Shown one piece after another: positions 38,857-47,449 of a DNA stretch of 64,000 bases (the first letter of the stretch is position 1; every line of letters starts with the position of its first letter). The translations under genes and the position numbers were made by a program. Below the pieces are notes generated by a model, which saw only the letters and a program-made list of their open reading frames with translations, made no database searches and had not been told where the DNA came from. The stretch is taken from positions 248,001-312,000 of the forward strand of contig NZ_CP038267.1 of assembly GCF_004564375.1 (NCBI RefSeq). The letters run 5' to 3'. Source of the DNA: Nocardioides euryhalodurans (lineage in GTDB: Bacteria; Actinomycetota; Actinomycetes; Propionibacteriales; Nocardioidaceae).

Positions 38857-39590
38857 CCGGGGCTCCGGTGCCGCCCGTCGCGGCGGCGCTCCAGGGCGAG
38901 CGCTGCTGCGTAGCCCACCAGGACCAGTGCCACGCCCGCGACCACGTCGATGACGTAGTGGTTGGCCGTGGCCACCACCGCAATACCCATGAGCACCGGC
39001 ATGGCGAAGCCGACGACCTTGAGCGCGAGGGTGGAGGCGGCAGCCACGATCGAGATCCCCACCAGCAGGTCCCAGCCGGAGTGCAGGCTGGGCAGCGCGG
39101 CGTACTGGTTGACGAAGGCGGGCGGCTGGAGGATCCGGTAGGCCTCGGACCGCTCCGTGACGGTGTCGACCATCCTCGCGTCGGCCAGCCGCGGCGGCGC
39201 GACGGGGTAGCTCACGAAGACCACCATGCCGAGCGCGCCGCTCACGAGCATCGCGTCACGCAGTCGCAGGAACTGCCTGCGGTGACGCCAGCCGAGCCAG
39301 ACCATGGTCGCGATGATGACCGGCCAGTGACCCCAGATGTAGATCCAGTTCGCGAGGGTCTCCACCGTGTCCGAGGGGGCCGCGAGTGACTGGAGGTCGT
39401 GCTCGACGTCGATCCCGAGCCTGGCCTCGAGGGCGACCAGGTCGTGCGCGTGGTCGACGGCCTCGGCCCGGGACGCCTCGGTGTAGCCGCGCACCCCGAA
39501 GTAGAAGGCGACGCCGAGCAGGACCAGGGCCGCCTGCCCGGTCACCCAGCGCAGGCGGACCCTGCCGTTGGTCGAGCGGTCGACGTACAT
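38853..39590 (-). CDS. PAP2-superfamily membrane phosphatase (Aur1/Ipt1-like)
   Basis: A 245-residue integral membrane protein of the PAP2_3 type with about six helices. Phosphatase motifs are 'YAALPSLHSGWDLLVG' (catalytic His region) and 'ANHYVIDVVAGVALVLVG' (HxxxD), with the N-terminal 'WIYIWGHWPVIIATMVWLGW' typical of inositol-phosphoceramide-synthase-like members. It probably acts on lipid phosphates at the membrane surface. ATG 39590 has GGGAG 5 nt upstream; translation is coupled to the GDPD gene. Confidence 0.85.
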   Translation of the reverse strand: MYVDRSTNGRVRLRWVTGQAALVLLGVAFYFGVRGYTEASRAEAVDHAHDLVALEARLGIDVEHDLQSLAAPSDTVETLANWIYIWGHWPVIIATMVWLGWRHRRQFLRLRDAMLVSGALGMVVFVSYPVAPPRLADARMVDTVTERSEAYRILQPPAFVNQYAALPSLHSGWDLLVGISIVAAASTLALKVVGFAMPVLMGIAVVATANHYVIDVVAGVALVLVGYAAALALERRRDGRHRSPG

Positions 39591-39689
39591 GTGCTCCCAC
39601 CCCGTTCGCGCACGTGGTCACCCGAGATCCTCGCTTGCCATGCTGCGGCACCGTTGCCACCGGAGGAACCGGTCGAAGGTCCCGAGCGG

Positions 39690-40640
39690 TCAGGCCGTGG
39701 CGGGCGTGGGGGCGACGGCTCGCAGGGCCCGGCGGGTGAGGAGGAGGCTGACCCCGCCCAGGGCGAGCGCCGGCAGCCAGGCCACCACCGCCTTCAGCGC
39801 GACGGCCGCCGCGGCGGCCGACCAGGGCACTCCCAGGGCGGCGAGGGCGACGACGAGGGCGCCGTCGCGGGGGCTGGCCCCGTGCGGGCCCGGGAGCACT
39901 CCGGCCAGCTGGCTGGCGCCGAAGGCGCCCAGCAGCGCGAGGGGGGAGAGGGCATGGCCGGTGGCCGCGACCGACCCCCAGAGCAGGCCGGCGATCGTGA
40001 GCTGGTAGCCGGCGGACAGCAGCAGCCCGTGGACCAGTCGACGCGGCGGTGGCAGGGTCCGCCGGGGCATCAGGTCGGGCCGGAACCGTCGCAGGAGCAG
40101 TCCGCCACCGAGCACCACGACGCCGACGCCCAGCGCGACCGCCAGCATCTCGAGGGGCAGCGTGGCCCCGGCGAAGACGATGAACACCGTCAGGCCCAGG
40201 GCTCCCACGAGCCGGTCCAGGCCGACGCTCATGAGCGCGTCCGGTCGCCGCAGGCCGGTCCTGGAGAGCCGGTGCACGCGCCAGACGTCCGCACCCACGT
40301 GTCCGGGCGTGAGCAGCCCCAGGAGCTCCGACTCGGCGTACGCCCGCACGTGCCAGGCCCGGGTGAGGCCGGCGTCCGTGACCGCGCGCCAGCGCAGGGG
40401 GCACAGGAGGTACTTCCCGGCCACCCAGGGCGCCAGGCCGAGGACGACCGGCCAGAGGTTCACCTCCGGCAACCGGGGGAGCGTCAGGACCGGGACGAGC
40501 AGGCTGACGAGGATCCCGGTGACCAGGAGGGTGCGGGATTGGAGTGCTGCGCGCAGGCGCTGGGAGAGGATCACGTTGGGTACGGCGGGGTCGGGGGATG
40601 CCACTGCCAGTAGAGCACGGGGCACCTCCTTCCGCGTCAT
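39690..40640 (-). CDS. YbhN/LPG-synthase-like membrane protein (UPF0104 type)
   Basis: A 316-residue membrane protein (from ATG 40640) with about eight helices resembling the transmembrane half of lysylphosphatidylglycerol synthases: 'LLGLLTPGHVGADVWRVHRL', 'PDALMSVGLDRLVGALGLTV' and 'FGASQLAGVLPGPHGASPRD'. No aminoacyl-transferase domain follows, so it is probably a flippase- or carrier-like relative. The start is uncertain: GTG 40574 gives a cleaner N-terminus ('VILSQRLRAALQSR' then a helix) and overlaps the stop of a 15-codon reading frame with a perfect ribosome site (40571-40618). It diverges from sufR. Confidence 0.75.
   Translation of the reverse strand: MTRKEVPRALLAVASPDPAVPNVILSQRLRAALQSRTLLVTGILVSLLVPVLTLPRLPEVNLWPVVLGLAPWVAGKYLLCPLRWRAVTDAGLTRAWHVRAYAESELLGLLTPGHVGADVWRVHRLSRTGLRRPDALMSVGLDRLVGALGLTVFIVFAGATLPLEMLAVALGVGVVVLGGGLLLRRFRPDLMPRRTLPPPRRLVHGLLLSAGYQLTIAGLLWGSVAATGHALSPLALLGAFGASQLAGVLPGPHGASPRDGALVVALAALGVPWSAAAAAVALKAVVAWLPALALGGVSLLLTRRALRAVAPTPATA
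40571..40618 (-). CDS. Possible 15-codon leader peptide upstream of the YbhN-like gene
   Basis: A GTG with a perfect AGGAGG 6 nt upstream opens a short frame encoding VLYWQWHPPTPPYPT. Its TGA overlaps an in-frame GTG (40574) of the membrane-protein gene as GTGA. It is too short for ordinary gene finding; expression is unproven. It contains two Trp and two Pro-Pro pairs, which could pause ribosomes. Confidence 0.3.
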   Translation of the reverse strand: MLYWQWHPPTPPYPT

Positions 40641-40688
40641 CCTCAGGATCGGTGGGACCGGCCCCGGAACTGCTAAGGGTGGCCTTAC

Positions 40689-40728
40689 TTGAATCGGTCG
40701 AATCATTAACGGCACACTGGCGTTGTGG
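40689..40728 (+). promoter_or_regulatory. sufR promoter with SufR-like operator
   Basis: TTGAAT (40689-40694) and CACACT (40713-40718) form a -35/-10 pair with 18-bp spacing, 6 nt before GTG 40725. ACACT-N5-TGTGG (40714-40728) nearly matches the ACACT-N5-TGTGA repeat I recall being reported for mycobacterial SufR, and it overlaps both the -10 and the start codon. This predicts autorepression of the suf operon when SufR holds its cluster. A separate palindrome TAAGG-N4-CCTTA lies at 40674-40687. Confidence 0.65.
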
Positions 40729-41423
40729 AATTCATCGGAGACCGGTCGACGAGGGAGCGCGTGGTGCGCTCCATCCTCGTCAACGGACCCTCCACCGCTG
40801 CCTCCCTCGCCGAGCAGCTCGACCTCACGCCCGCCGCCGTACGCCGCCACCTCGACCACCTCGTCGAGGACGGCACCGTCGAGGCGCGCGACCAGAAGGT
40901 CTACGGACACCGCGGCCGCGGCCGTCCCGCGCGGGTGTTCGCGCTGACCGAGGCGGGGCGCGACGCGTTCGACCAGCAGTACGACGACCTCGCCACCCAG
41001 GCCCTGACCTTCCTCGCCGAGACCGGCGGTGACGAGGCGGTCATGGAGTTCGCGAGGCGCCGGGTGGCGTTCATCGAGCGTGACTACACGCGCATCACCA
41101 CCGAGCAGCCCGAGCTGACGCCCGCCGAGGCGCTGGCGCGGGTGTTCACCGCCGAGGGCTACGCCGCGAGCGTGCGCGACCTGCCGCTGGCCGGGCAGGC
41201 GCTGGGGGAGCAGCTGTGCCAGCAGCACTGCCCGGTGTCCCACGTGGCCCACGAGTTCCCGCAGCTGTGCGAGGCCGAGACCGAGGCGATCGCCAAGGTG
41301 CTCGGCACCCACGTGCAGCGACTGGCGACCATCGCCCACGGCGACGGCGTCTGCACCACCTGCATCCCGACCGGCTCCTCCGCGAGCACCCCGCATGCCA
41401 ACGACGGAAGTGAGAAGGCATGA
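40725..41423 (+). CDS. sufR: SufR, iron-sulfur-cluster-sensing repressor of the suf operon
   Basis: A 232-residue DeoR/ArsR-like winged-helix regulator. The helix-turn-helix is '[20 protein letters not shown]' followed by '[19 protein letters not shown]'. The C-terminal half has the cluster cysteines in '[20 protein letters not shown]' and '[12 protein letters not shown]'. It should bind a 4Fe-4S cluster and repress the operon when clusters are plentiful. The stop overlaps the sufB ATG by 4 nt. The order sufR-B-D-C-S-U-T is as in mycobacteria. Confidence 0.94.
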   Translation: MEFIGDRSTRERVVRSILVNGPSTAASLAEQLDLTPAAVRRHLDHLVEDGTVEARDQKVYGHRGRGRPARVFALTEAGRDAFDQQYDDLATQALTFLAETGGDEAVMEFARRRVAFIERDYTRITTEQPELTPAEALARVFTAEGYAASVRDLPLAGQALGEQLCQQHCPVSHVAHEFPQLCEAETEAIAKVLGTHVQRLATIAHGDGVCTTCIPTGSSASTPHANDGSEKA

Positions 41424-42838
41424 CCTCCATCGAAGAACTCAACCCGGAGCTCCAGGGCATCGGCCGCTACGAGTTCGGCTGGTCCGACCGCGACGACGCG
41501 GGCGCCACCGCGACCCGCGGCCTCAACGAGGACGTCGTCCGCGACATCTCCGGCAAGAAGTCGGAGCCGCAGTGGATGCTCGACCTGCGCCTCAAGGGCC
41601 TCAAGCTCTTCGACCGCAAGCCCATGCCCACCTGGGGCTCGGACCTCGGCGGCATCGACTTCGACAACATCAAGTACTTCGTCCGGTCCAGCGAGAAGCA
41701 GGCGCAGTCGTGGGAGGACCTCCCCGAGGACATCAAGAACACCTACGACAAGCTCGGCATCCCCGAGGCCGAGAAGCAGCGCCTCGTCGCCGGCGTCGCC
41801 GCCCAGTACGAGTCCGAGGTCGTCTACCACTCGATCCGTGAGGACCTCGAGGAGCAGGGCGTGCTCTTCCTCGACACCGACACGGCGCTCAAGGAGCAGC
41901 CGGAGCTGTTCGAGGAGTACTTCGGCACCGTGATCCCGGTCGGCGACAACAAGTTCGCCGCGCTCAACACCGCGGTCTGGTCCGGCGGCTCGTTCATCTA
42001 CGTCCCGCCGGGGGTCCACGTCGACATCCCGCTGCAGGCCTACTTCCGGATCAACACCGAGAACATGGGCCAGTTCGAGCGGACGCTGATCATCGTCGAC
42101 GAGGACGCCTACGTCCACTACGTCGAGGGCTGCACCGCGCCGATCTACTCCTCGGACTCGCTGCACTCCGCGGTCGTCGAGATCATCGTGAAGAAGGGCG
42201 GCCGCTGCCGCTACACGACCATCCAGAACTGGTCGAACAACGTCTACAACCTCGTCACCAAGCGGGCGACCTGCGAGGCCGGCGCCACCATGGAGTGGGT
42301 CGACGGCAACATCGGCTCCAAGGTCACCATGAAGTACCCCGCGATCTACCTGATGGGCGAGCACGCCAAGGGCGAGACGCTGTCGATCGCGTTCGCCGGC
42401 GAGGGCCAGCACCAGGACGCGGGCGCCAAGATGGTGCACGCCGCGCCCCACACCTCGAGCTCGATCCTGAGCAAGTCGGTGGCCCGCGGCGGTGGCCGGA
42501 CGTCGTACCGCGGCCTGGTCCAGGTCAACGAGGGTGCCCACGGCTCGAAGTCCAACGTGCTGTGCGACGCGCTGCTGGTCGACCAGGTCAGCCGCTCCGA
42601 CACCTACCCCTACGTCGACATCCGCGAGGACGACGTGTCCATGGGCCACGAGGCGAGCGTCTCGAAGGTGTCCGAGGACCAGCTGTTCTACCTGATGTCG
42701 CGCGGCATGGCCGAGGACGAGGCGATGGCGATGATCGTCCGCGGCTTCGTGGAGCCCATCGCCAAGGAGCTCCCGATGGAGTACGCCCTCGAGCTCAACC
42801 GCCTGATCGAGCTGCAAATGGAGGGCGCCGTCGGCTGA
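41420..42838 (+). CDS. sufB: Fe-S cluster assembly protein SufB
   Basis: Scaffold subunit of the SufBCD complex on which Fe-S clusters are built. It is 472 residues with '[20 protein letters not shown]', '[20 protein letters not shown]' (conserved Cys), '[20 protein letters not shown]', and '[20 protein letters not shown]' near the C-terminus with the Glu/His cluster-binding region. There is no intein, unlike SufB of some mycobacteria. It starts inside the sufR stop. Confidence 0.97.
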   Translation: MTSIEELNPELQGIGRYEFGWSDRDDAGATATRGLNEDVVRDISGKKSEPQWMLDLRLKGLKLFDRKPMPTWGSDLGGIDFDNIKYFVRSSEKQAQSWEDLPEDIKNTYDKLGIPEAEKQRLVAGVAAQYESEVVYHSIREDLEEQGVLFLDTDTALKEQPELFEEYFGTVIPVGDNKFAALNTAVWSGGSFIYVPPGVHVDIPLQAYFRINTENMGQFERTLIIVDEDAYVHYVEGCTAPIYSSDSLHSAVVEIIVKKGGRCRYTTIQNWSNNVYNLVTKRATCEAGATMEWVDGNIGSKVTMKYPAIYLMGEHAKGETLSIAFAGEGQHQDAGAKMVHAAPHTSSSILSKSVARGGGRTSYRGLVQVNEGAHGSKSNVLCDALLVDQVSRSDTYPYVDIREDDVSMGHEASVSKVSEDQLFYLMSRGMAEDEAMAMIVRGFVEPIAKELPMEYALELNRLIELQMEGAVG

Positions 42839-42863
42839 CGAAGTCAGCCGACAGCGACCGACC

Positions 42864-42907
42864 GGTGGTCGAGGTGCGAAGGCCGTCAGGGCCTGAGCCT
42901 CGAGACC
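42864..42907. repeat. REP-like hairpin between sufB and sufD
   Basis: GGTGGTCGAGG (42864-42874) pairs imperfectly with CCTCGAGACC (42898-42907), with an inner GGCC-type stem, in the 98-nt gap. It is the first of two structured gaps in an otherwise overlapping operon. Confidence 0.6.
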
Positions 42908-42936
42908 CCGTAACTGACACGTAGAGAGCAACCACG

Positions 42937-44106
42937 TTGACTGCAACCGAACTGATGGCAGAGGCGCTCGAGGTCGAGCGCGTCGAGAGCCACCTCAACC
43001 CGCCCGCGTCCTACGACCTCGCGGACCACCCGGTCCCGACGGGTCGCGAGGAGACGTGGCGGTTCACCCCGCTCAAGCGGCTGCGCGGCATCCTCGACGG
43101 CGAGCCGTCGGACGCCTGCCTGTCGTGGGAGACCAGCCTGCCCGAGGGGGTCACCCTGCCGGTGATCACCGCCGAGGAGGCCCGGGAGCACGGCGAGCTG
43201 CCGCCCAACGACCGCCCGGCCGCGCTGTCGGCCGAGCTCGCGGGCGGCTGCCAGGTGATCGACATCCCGGCGGACTTCTCCTCCGACGAGCCGATCCTGG
43301 TGAAGCTCCACGGTGACGACGCCGACGCCCTCGTCTGGGGCCAGGTCCTGGTGCGCGTGGGCCACCACGCCCGGGCCACGCTCGTGGTCGAGCACAACGG
43401 CAGCGCCCGCTACTCCGCGCTCACCTCGGTGGTCGTGGGCGACGGCGCCGACCTGACGATGGTCTCCATCCAGGACTGGGACGACGACGCCGTCCACCTC
43501 GGCCGCGACGCGATCCGCGTCGGCCGCGACGCGACCGTCAAGCACGCCGCGCTGTCCTTCGGCGGCGACCTGGTCCGGATGCACGCCAACGTCGAGTACG
43601 CCGGCCCCGGCGGCTCTGCCGAGCTGCTCGGCCTCTACTTCGCCGACACCGGCCAGCACATCGAGCACCGGCTCTTCGCCGACCACACCGCGCCGCGCAC
43701 CCGCAGCCACGTCAGCTACAAGGGCGCGCTGCAGGGCCGCGGCGCCCACACCGTGTGGGTCGGCAACGTCCTGATCCGCAAGGTCGCCGAAGGGATCGAC
43801 ACCTTCGAGGAGAACCGCAACCTCGTCCTCACCGACGGCTGCCAGGCCGACTCGATCCCCAACCTGGAGATCGAGACCGGGGAGATCGAGGGCGCCGGCC
43901 ACGCCTCGGCGACCGGTCGCTTCGACGACGAGCAGCTGTTCTACCTCCGCTCGCGCGGGATCGACGAGAAGGAGGCCCGCCGGCTCGTCGTCCACGGCTT
44001 CTTCCACGACCTGATCCGCAAGGTCGGCGTCCCCGCCATCGAGGAGAAGCTCGTCACGATCGTGGAGGCCGAGCTGTCCAAGAACGTCAGCGGGAAGGCG
44101 CTCTGA
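42937..44106 (+). CDS. sufD: Fe-S cluster assembly protein SufD
   Basis: SufB paralogue and partner in the SufBCD scaffold. It is 389 residues from a TTG start (AGAG lies upstream); ATG 42955 is an alternative. Key parts are 'GREETWRFTPLKRLRGILDG' at the N-terminus, 'QHIEHRLFADHTAPRTRSHV' (the conserved His) and 'DEQLFYLRSRGIDEKEARRL'. Its stop overlaps the Rieske gene by one base (TGATG). Confidence 0.95.
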   Translation: MTATELMAEALEVERVESHLNPPASYDLADHPVPTGREETWRFTPLKRLRGILDGEPSDACLSWETSLPEGVTLPVITAEEAREHGELPPNDRPAALSAELAGGCQVIDIPADFSSDEPILVKLHGDDADALVWGQVLVRVGHHARATLVVEHNGSARYSALTSVVVGDGADLTMVSIQDWDDDAVHLGRDAIRVGRDATVKHAALSFGGDLVRMHANVEYAGPGGSAELLGLYFADTGQHIEHRLFADHTAPRTRSHVSYKGALQGRGAHTVWVGNVLIRKVAEGIDTFEENRNLVLTDGCQADSIPNLEIETGEIEGAGHASATGRFDDEQLFYLRSRGIDEKEARRLVVHGFFHDLIRKVGVPAIEEKLVTIVEAELSKNVSGKAL

Positions 44107-44453
44107 TGGCCTTCCAGCGAGCCTGCGCGCTGGCCGACGTCCCCGCTGACGAGGCCCTCGCCGTCACCATCGGCGCCTACGACGTGGCAGTCGCACGCCA
44201 CGGCGACGGTGCCGACGCCGAGGTGTTCGCGGTGCAGGACCTCTGCTCCCACGCTGCCGTCGCCCTCTCGGAGGGCGAGGTGGCCGAGTGCACGGTCGAG
44301 TGCTGGCTCCACGGCTCGCGCTTCGACCTCCGCACAGGCAAGCCCACCGGCCTGCCCGCGACCGAGCCGGTCGCGACCTTCCCCGTCGACGTCCGAGACG
44401 GCGACGTCTACGTCGACACCGAGACCACCCTGAACGGAGTCACCCCCGCATGA
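44106..44453 (+). CDS. Rieske-type ferredoxin in the suf operon
   Basis: A 115-residue soluble Rieske [2Fe-2S] ferredoxin. The cluster motif is 'DLCSHAAVALSEGEVAE' (Cys-x-His) and 'ECWLHGSRFDLRTGKPTGLP' (Cys-x2-His), followed by the closing 'PATEPVATFPVDVRDGDVYV'. Such a protein commonly sits between sufD and sufC in actinobacteria and may carry electrons for cluster reduction. It overlaps sufD by 1 nt and sufC by 4 nt, so it is made together with the scaffold. Confidence 0.88.
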   Translation: MAFQRACALADVPADEALAVTIGAYDVAVARHGDGADAEVFAVQDLCSHAAVALSEGEVAECTVECWLHGSRFDLRTGKPTGLPATEPVATFPVDVRDGDVYVDTETTLNGVTPA

Positions 44454-45208
44454 GCAAGCTCGAGATCAAGGACCTGCGCGTCAGCGTCGAGACCGAGGAC
44501 GGCCCCAAGGAGATCCTCAAGGGCGTCACCCTCACCATCGACAGCGGCCAGGTCCACGCCATCATGGGCCCCAACGGGTCCGGCAAGTCGACGCTCGCGT
44601 ACTCCATCGCGGGCCACCCCAAGTACGACATCACCGGCGGCTCGGTGACCCTCGACGGCCAGGACGTGCTGTCGATGACCGTCGACGAGCGCGCACGGGC
44701 CGGACTCTTCCTCGCGATGCAGTACCCCGTCGAGGTCCCGGGCGTCTCGGTCGCCAACTTCCTGCGCACCGCCAAGACCGCGGTCGACGGCGAGGCCCCC
44801 AAGCTCCGCACCTGGGTCAAGGACGTCAACGCCGCCATGGTGCAGGCCGGCCTGGACCCGACCTTCTCGCAGCGCAACGTCAACGAGGGCTTCTCCGGTG
44901 GCGAGAAGAAGCGCCACGAGATCGCCCAGCTCGAGCTGCTCGACCCCAAGGTCGCGGTGCTCGACGAGACCGACTCCGGCCTCGACATCGACGCGCTCAA
45001 GGTCGTCTCCGACGGCGTCAACCGCTTCGCCGAGGACGACGACAAGGCGGTGCTGCTGATCACGCACTACACGCGGATCCTGCGCTACATCAAGCCGGAC
45101 TTCGTCCACGTCTTCGTCGCCGGCCGGATCGCCGACGAGGGCGGCGCCGAGCTGGCCGACCAGCTCGAGGCCGAAGGCTACGACAAGTACGTCCGAGCGG
45201 CCGTCTGA
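44450..45208 (+). CDS. sufC: Fe-S cluster assembly ATPase SufC
   Basis: ABC-type ATPase that drives conformational change in SufBCD. It is 252 residues with Walker A '[20 protein letters not shown]', the signature 'GFSGGEKKRHEIAQLELLDP', Walker B 'VAVLDETDSGLDIDALKVVS' and the H-loop 'LLITHYTRILRYIKPDFVHV'. ATG 44450 overlaps the Rieske stop (ATGA). A long hairpin begins at its stop codon. Confidence 0.97.
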   Translation: MSKLEIKDLRVSVETEDGPKEILKGVTLTIDSGQVHAIMGPNGSGKSTLAYSIAGHPKYDITGGSVTLDGQDVLSMTVDERARAGLFLAMQYPVEVPGVSVANFLRTAKTAVDGEAPKLRTWVKDVNAAMVQAGLDPTFSQRNVNEGFSGGEKKRHEIAQLELLDPKVAVLDETDSGLDIDALKVVSDGVNRFAEDDDKAVLLITHYTRILRYIKPDFVHVFVAGRIADEGGAELADQLEAEGYDKYVRAAV

Positions 45209-45311
45209 TGTCCTGGGAGGCGCTCCGCTGCGTTGTCGTCGGTCGACGGCCCGCTTCGCTCGGAGGCCGCCTCCCTCCTCCGCCTTGCGGAGCATCCACC
45301 CATGACATCAG
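45205..45311. repeat. Long imperfect inverted repeat between sufC and sufS
   Basis: CTGATGTC at 45205-45212 pairs with 45304-45311, TGGG with CCCA inside that, and GCTCCGC (45222-45228) with GCGGAGC (45287-45293) after a small bulge. An inner GGAGG/CCTCC stem lies at about 45262-45274. The left end covers the sufC stop; the right end covers a possible but less likely sufS start at 45302. Confidence 0.65.
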
Positions 45312-45337
45312 CCGACCACCCGGATCGAGGTGACGAG

Positions 45338-46609
45338 ATGACACAGATCGAAGGACTGCTGCCTGATCTCGACGTCCTGCGCAAGGACTTCCCGATCCTC
45401 GCGCGCACGCTCGCCGGCGAGCAGCCGCTGGTCTACCTCGACAGCGCCAACACCTCCCAGAAGCCGCAGGTCGTCATCGACACGATGGTCGACCACCTCG
45501 AGCGCCACAACGCCAACATCGCCCGCGCCATGCACCAGCTGGGGGCGGAGTCGACGGCGGCGTTCGAGGAGGCCCGCGACAAGGTGGCGCGGTTCGTCAA
45601 CGCCCCTTCCCGCGACGAGGTCATCTTCACCAAGAACGCCTCCGAGGCGCTCAACCTGGTCGCCAACACGCTGGCCTGGCCGGGGGAGCACCAGGTGGGG
45701 CCGGGTGACGAGGTCGTCATCACCGAGATGGAGCACCACTCCAACATCGTGCCGTGGCAGCTGCTCACCGAGCGGACCGGCGCGACCCTGCGGTGGTTCG
45801 GACTGACCGACGACGGCCACCTCGACCTGGACGGCATCGACGACCTGATCACCGAGCGCACCAAGGTCGTCTCGCTGACGTGGGTGTCCAACATGCTCGG
45901 CACCGTCAACCCGGTCGCACAGATCGCCCGGCGGGCCAAGCAGGTCGGCGCGCTGGTGGTGGTCGACGCCTCGCAGGCCGTCCCCCAGCTCCCCGTCGAC
46001 GTGACCGCGCTGGCCGAGGCCGGGGTCGACCTGCTCGCGTTCACCGGCCACAAGGTCGTCGGACCCACCGGCATCGGGGTCCTCTGGGGCCGTACCGAGG
46101 TGCTCGACGCGCTGCCGCCGTTCCTGGGTGGCGGCGAGATGATCGAGACGGTCTCGATGGAGCGGTCGACGTACGCCGGGATCCCGCACAAGTTCGAGGC
46201 CGGGACCCCGCCGATCGTCGAGGCCGTCGGTCTCGGCGCCGCGGTCGACTACCTCGGACACGTCGGCATGGAGGCGATCCACCGCCACGAGCAGGCGCTG
46301 ACCGCCCACGCGCTCGAGGGGCTGCAGACGGTTCCCGGGCTGACGGTGCTGGGGCCGCTCGACGCGGCCGAGCGCGGGGGCGCGATCAGCTTCGAGATCG
46401 CCGGGGTCCACCCCCACGACGTGGCGACCGTGCTCGACACCCGTGGCATCGCCGTCCGCGCCGGCCACCACTGCGCCAAGCCGGCGCACGCCCGCTTCGG
46501 GGTGCAGAGCTCGACCCGGATGTCGTCGTACCTCTACACGACGCCGGCGGAGATCGACGCGCTCGTCGACGGCCTGGAATACACCCGCAGCTACTTCGGG
46601 TTGGGGTGA
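45338..46609 (+). CDS. sufS: Cysteine desulfurase SufS
   Basis: PLP enzyme that takes sulfur from cysteine for cluster assembly. It is 423 residues with 'VYLDSANTSQKPQVVIDTMV', 'VVVVDASQAVPQLPVDV', the PLP lysine in 'LLAFTGHKVVGPTGIGVLWG', and the catalytic loop 'GIAVRAGHHCAKPAHARFG'. ATG 45338 is chosen because AGGTG lies 5 nt upstream; the in-frame ATG 45302 lies within the sufC-sufS hairpin and lacks a site. The sulfur acceptor SufU follows 3 nt later. Confidence 0.96.
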   Translation: MTQIEGLLPDLDVLRKDFPILARTLAGEQPLVYLDSANTSQKPQVVIDTMVDHLERHNANIARAMHQLGAESTAAFEEARDKVARFVNAPSRDEVIFTKNASEALNLVANTLAWPGEHQVGPGDEVVITEMEHHSNIVPWQLLTERTGATLRWFGLTDDGHLDLDGIDDLITERTKVVSLTWVSNMLGTVNPVAQIARRAKQVGALVVVDASQAVPQLPVDVTALAEAGVDLLAFTGHKVVGPTGIGVLWGRTEVLDALPPFLGGGEMIETVSMERSTYAGIPHKFEAGTPPIVEAVGLGAAVDYLGHVGMEAIHRHEQALTAHALEGLQTVPGLTVLGPLDAAERGGAISFEIAGVHPHDVATVLDTRGIAVRAGHHCAKPAHARFGVQSSTRMSSYLYTTPAEIDALVDGLEYTRSYFGLG

Positions 46610-46612
46610 CAC

Positions 46613-47062
46613 ATGTCTGCCGAGCTGGATGCCCTGTACCAGGAGATCATCCTCGACCACTACAAGAACCCGCACCACAGCGGGCTCCGGGAGCCGTTCG
46701 AGGCCGAGGTCCACCACGTCAACCCGACCTGCGGTGACGAGGTGACGCTGCGCGTGCACGTCAGCGACGGGGTCGTCGAGGACGTCTCCTACGACGCCGT
46801 CGGCTGCTCGATCTCGCAGGCCGCCACCTCGGTGATGACCGACCTCGTGATCGGCAAGCCGGTCGCCGAGGCGATGACCGTGCACGAGACGTTCCTGACG
46901 CTGATGCAGGGCAAGGGCCAGGTCGAGCCGGACGAGGACGTCCTCGAGGACGGCATCGCGTTCGCCGGCGTCGCCAAGTTCCCCGCCCGTGTGAAGTGCG
47001 CCCTGCTGTCCTGGATGGCCTGGAAGGACGCGACCACCCAAGTCCTGGAGGAGACCCGATGA
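46613..47062 (+). CDS. sufU: SufU, zinc-dependent sulfur transfer protein
   Basis: IscU-like partner that accepts persulfide sulfur from SufS by zinc-ligand swapping. It is 149 residues with the three cysteines in 'VNPTCGDEVTLRV', 'DAVGCSISQAATSVM' and 'ARVKCALLSWMAWKDAT', plus the longer insertion between the second and third that marks SufU rather than IscU. The stop overlaps sufT by 4 nt. Confidence 0.95.
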   Translation: MSAELDALYQEIILDHYKNPHHSGLREPFEAEVHHVNPTCGDEVTLRVHVSDGVVEDVSYDAVGCSISQAATSVMTDLVIGKPVAEAMTVHETFLTLMQGKGQVEPDEDVLEDGIAFAGVAKFPARVKCALLSWMAWKDATTQVLEETR

Positions 47063-47442
47063 CCAACCCCGCACACGACGACCTGCCCGACGTCCCCGAG
47101 GCCGCCCCCGGCGGTGGCGGTGCCGCGACGTCCACGGTGAGCCCCGACGACGTCACCGAGGCGATGAAGGACGTCGTCGACCCCGAGCTCGGCATCAACG
47201 TCGTCGACCTCGGCCTGGTCTACGACGTTCACCTGGACGAGGACTCCAACTGCGTCCTCGACATGACGCTGACCTCGGCGGCCTGCCCGCTGACCGACGT
47301 CATCCAGGACCAGACCAACTCCGCGCTGGAGGGCCTGGTCAACGATGTCCTCATCAACTGGGTCTGGATGCCGCCGTGGGGCCCGGACAAGATCACCGAC
47401 GACGGTCGCGAGCAGCTGCGCGCCCTCGGCTTCAACGTCTGA
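47059..47442 (+). CDS. sufT: SufT-like metal-sulfur cluster assembly factor (MIP18/DUF59)
   Basis: A 127-residue DUF59 protein that helps deliver Fe-S clusters. 'EAMKDVVDPELGINVVDLGL' and 'LTSAACPLTDVIQDQTNSAL' (the conserved Cys) are typical. The first 30 residues are a Pro/Gly/Ala-rich tail. ATG 47059 overlaps the sufU stop (ATGA). It closes the suf operon; an ASCH-domain gene follows 8 bp later. Confidence 0.92.
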   Translation: MTNPAHDDLPDVPEAAPGGGGAATSTVSPDDVTEAMKDVVDPELGINVVDLGLVYDVHLDEDSNCVLDMTLTSAACPLTDVIQDQTNSALEGLVNDVLINWVWMPPWGPDKITDDGREQLRALGFNV

Positions 47443-47449
47443 CGTCCTC

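Noticed and set aside
34681..38913. A 1410-codon open frame on the plus strand
   Set aside because: Low-complexity Arg/Gly/Asp-rich translation with no domains, antisense to the CoxL-like and GDPD genes.
40674..40687. An IdeR/DtxR iron box upstream of sufR
   Set aside because: The palindrome lacks the AGGTTAG-CTAACCT pattern of iron boxes.
45302..45337. ATG 45302 as the sufS start
   Set aside because: It lies inside the arm of the sufC-sufS hairpin and has no ribosome site; ATG 45338 has one.
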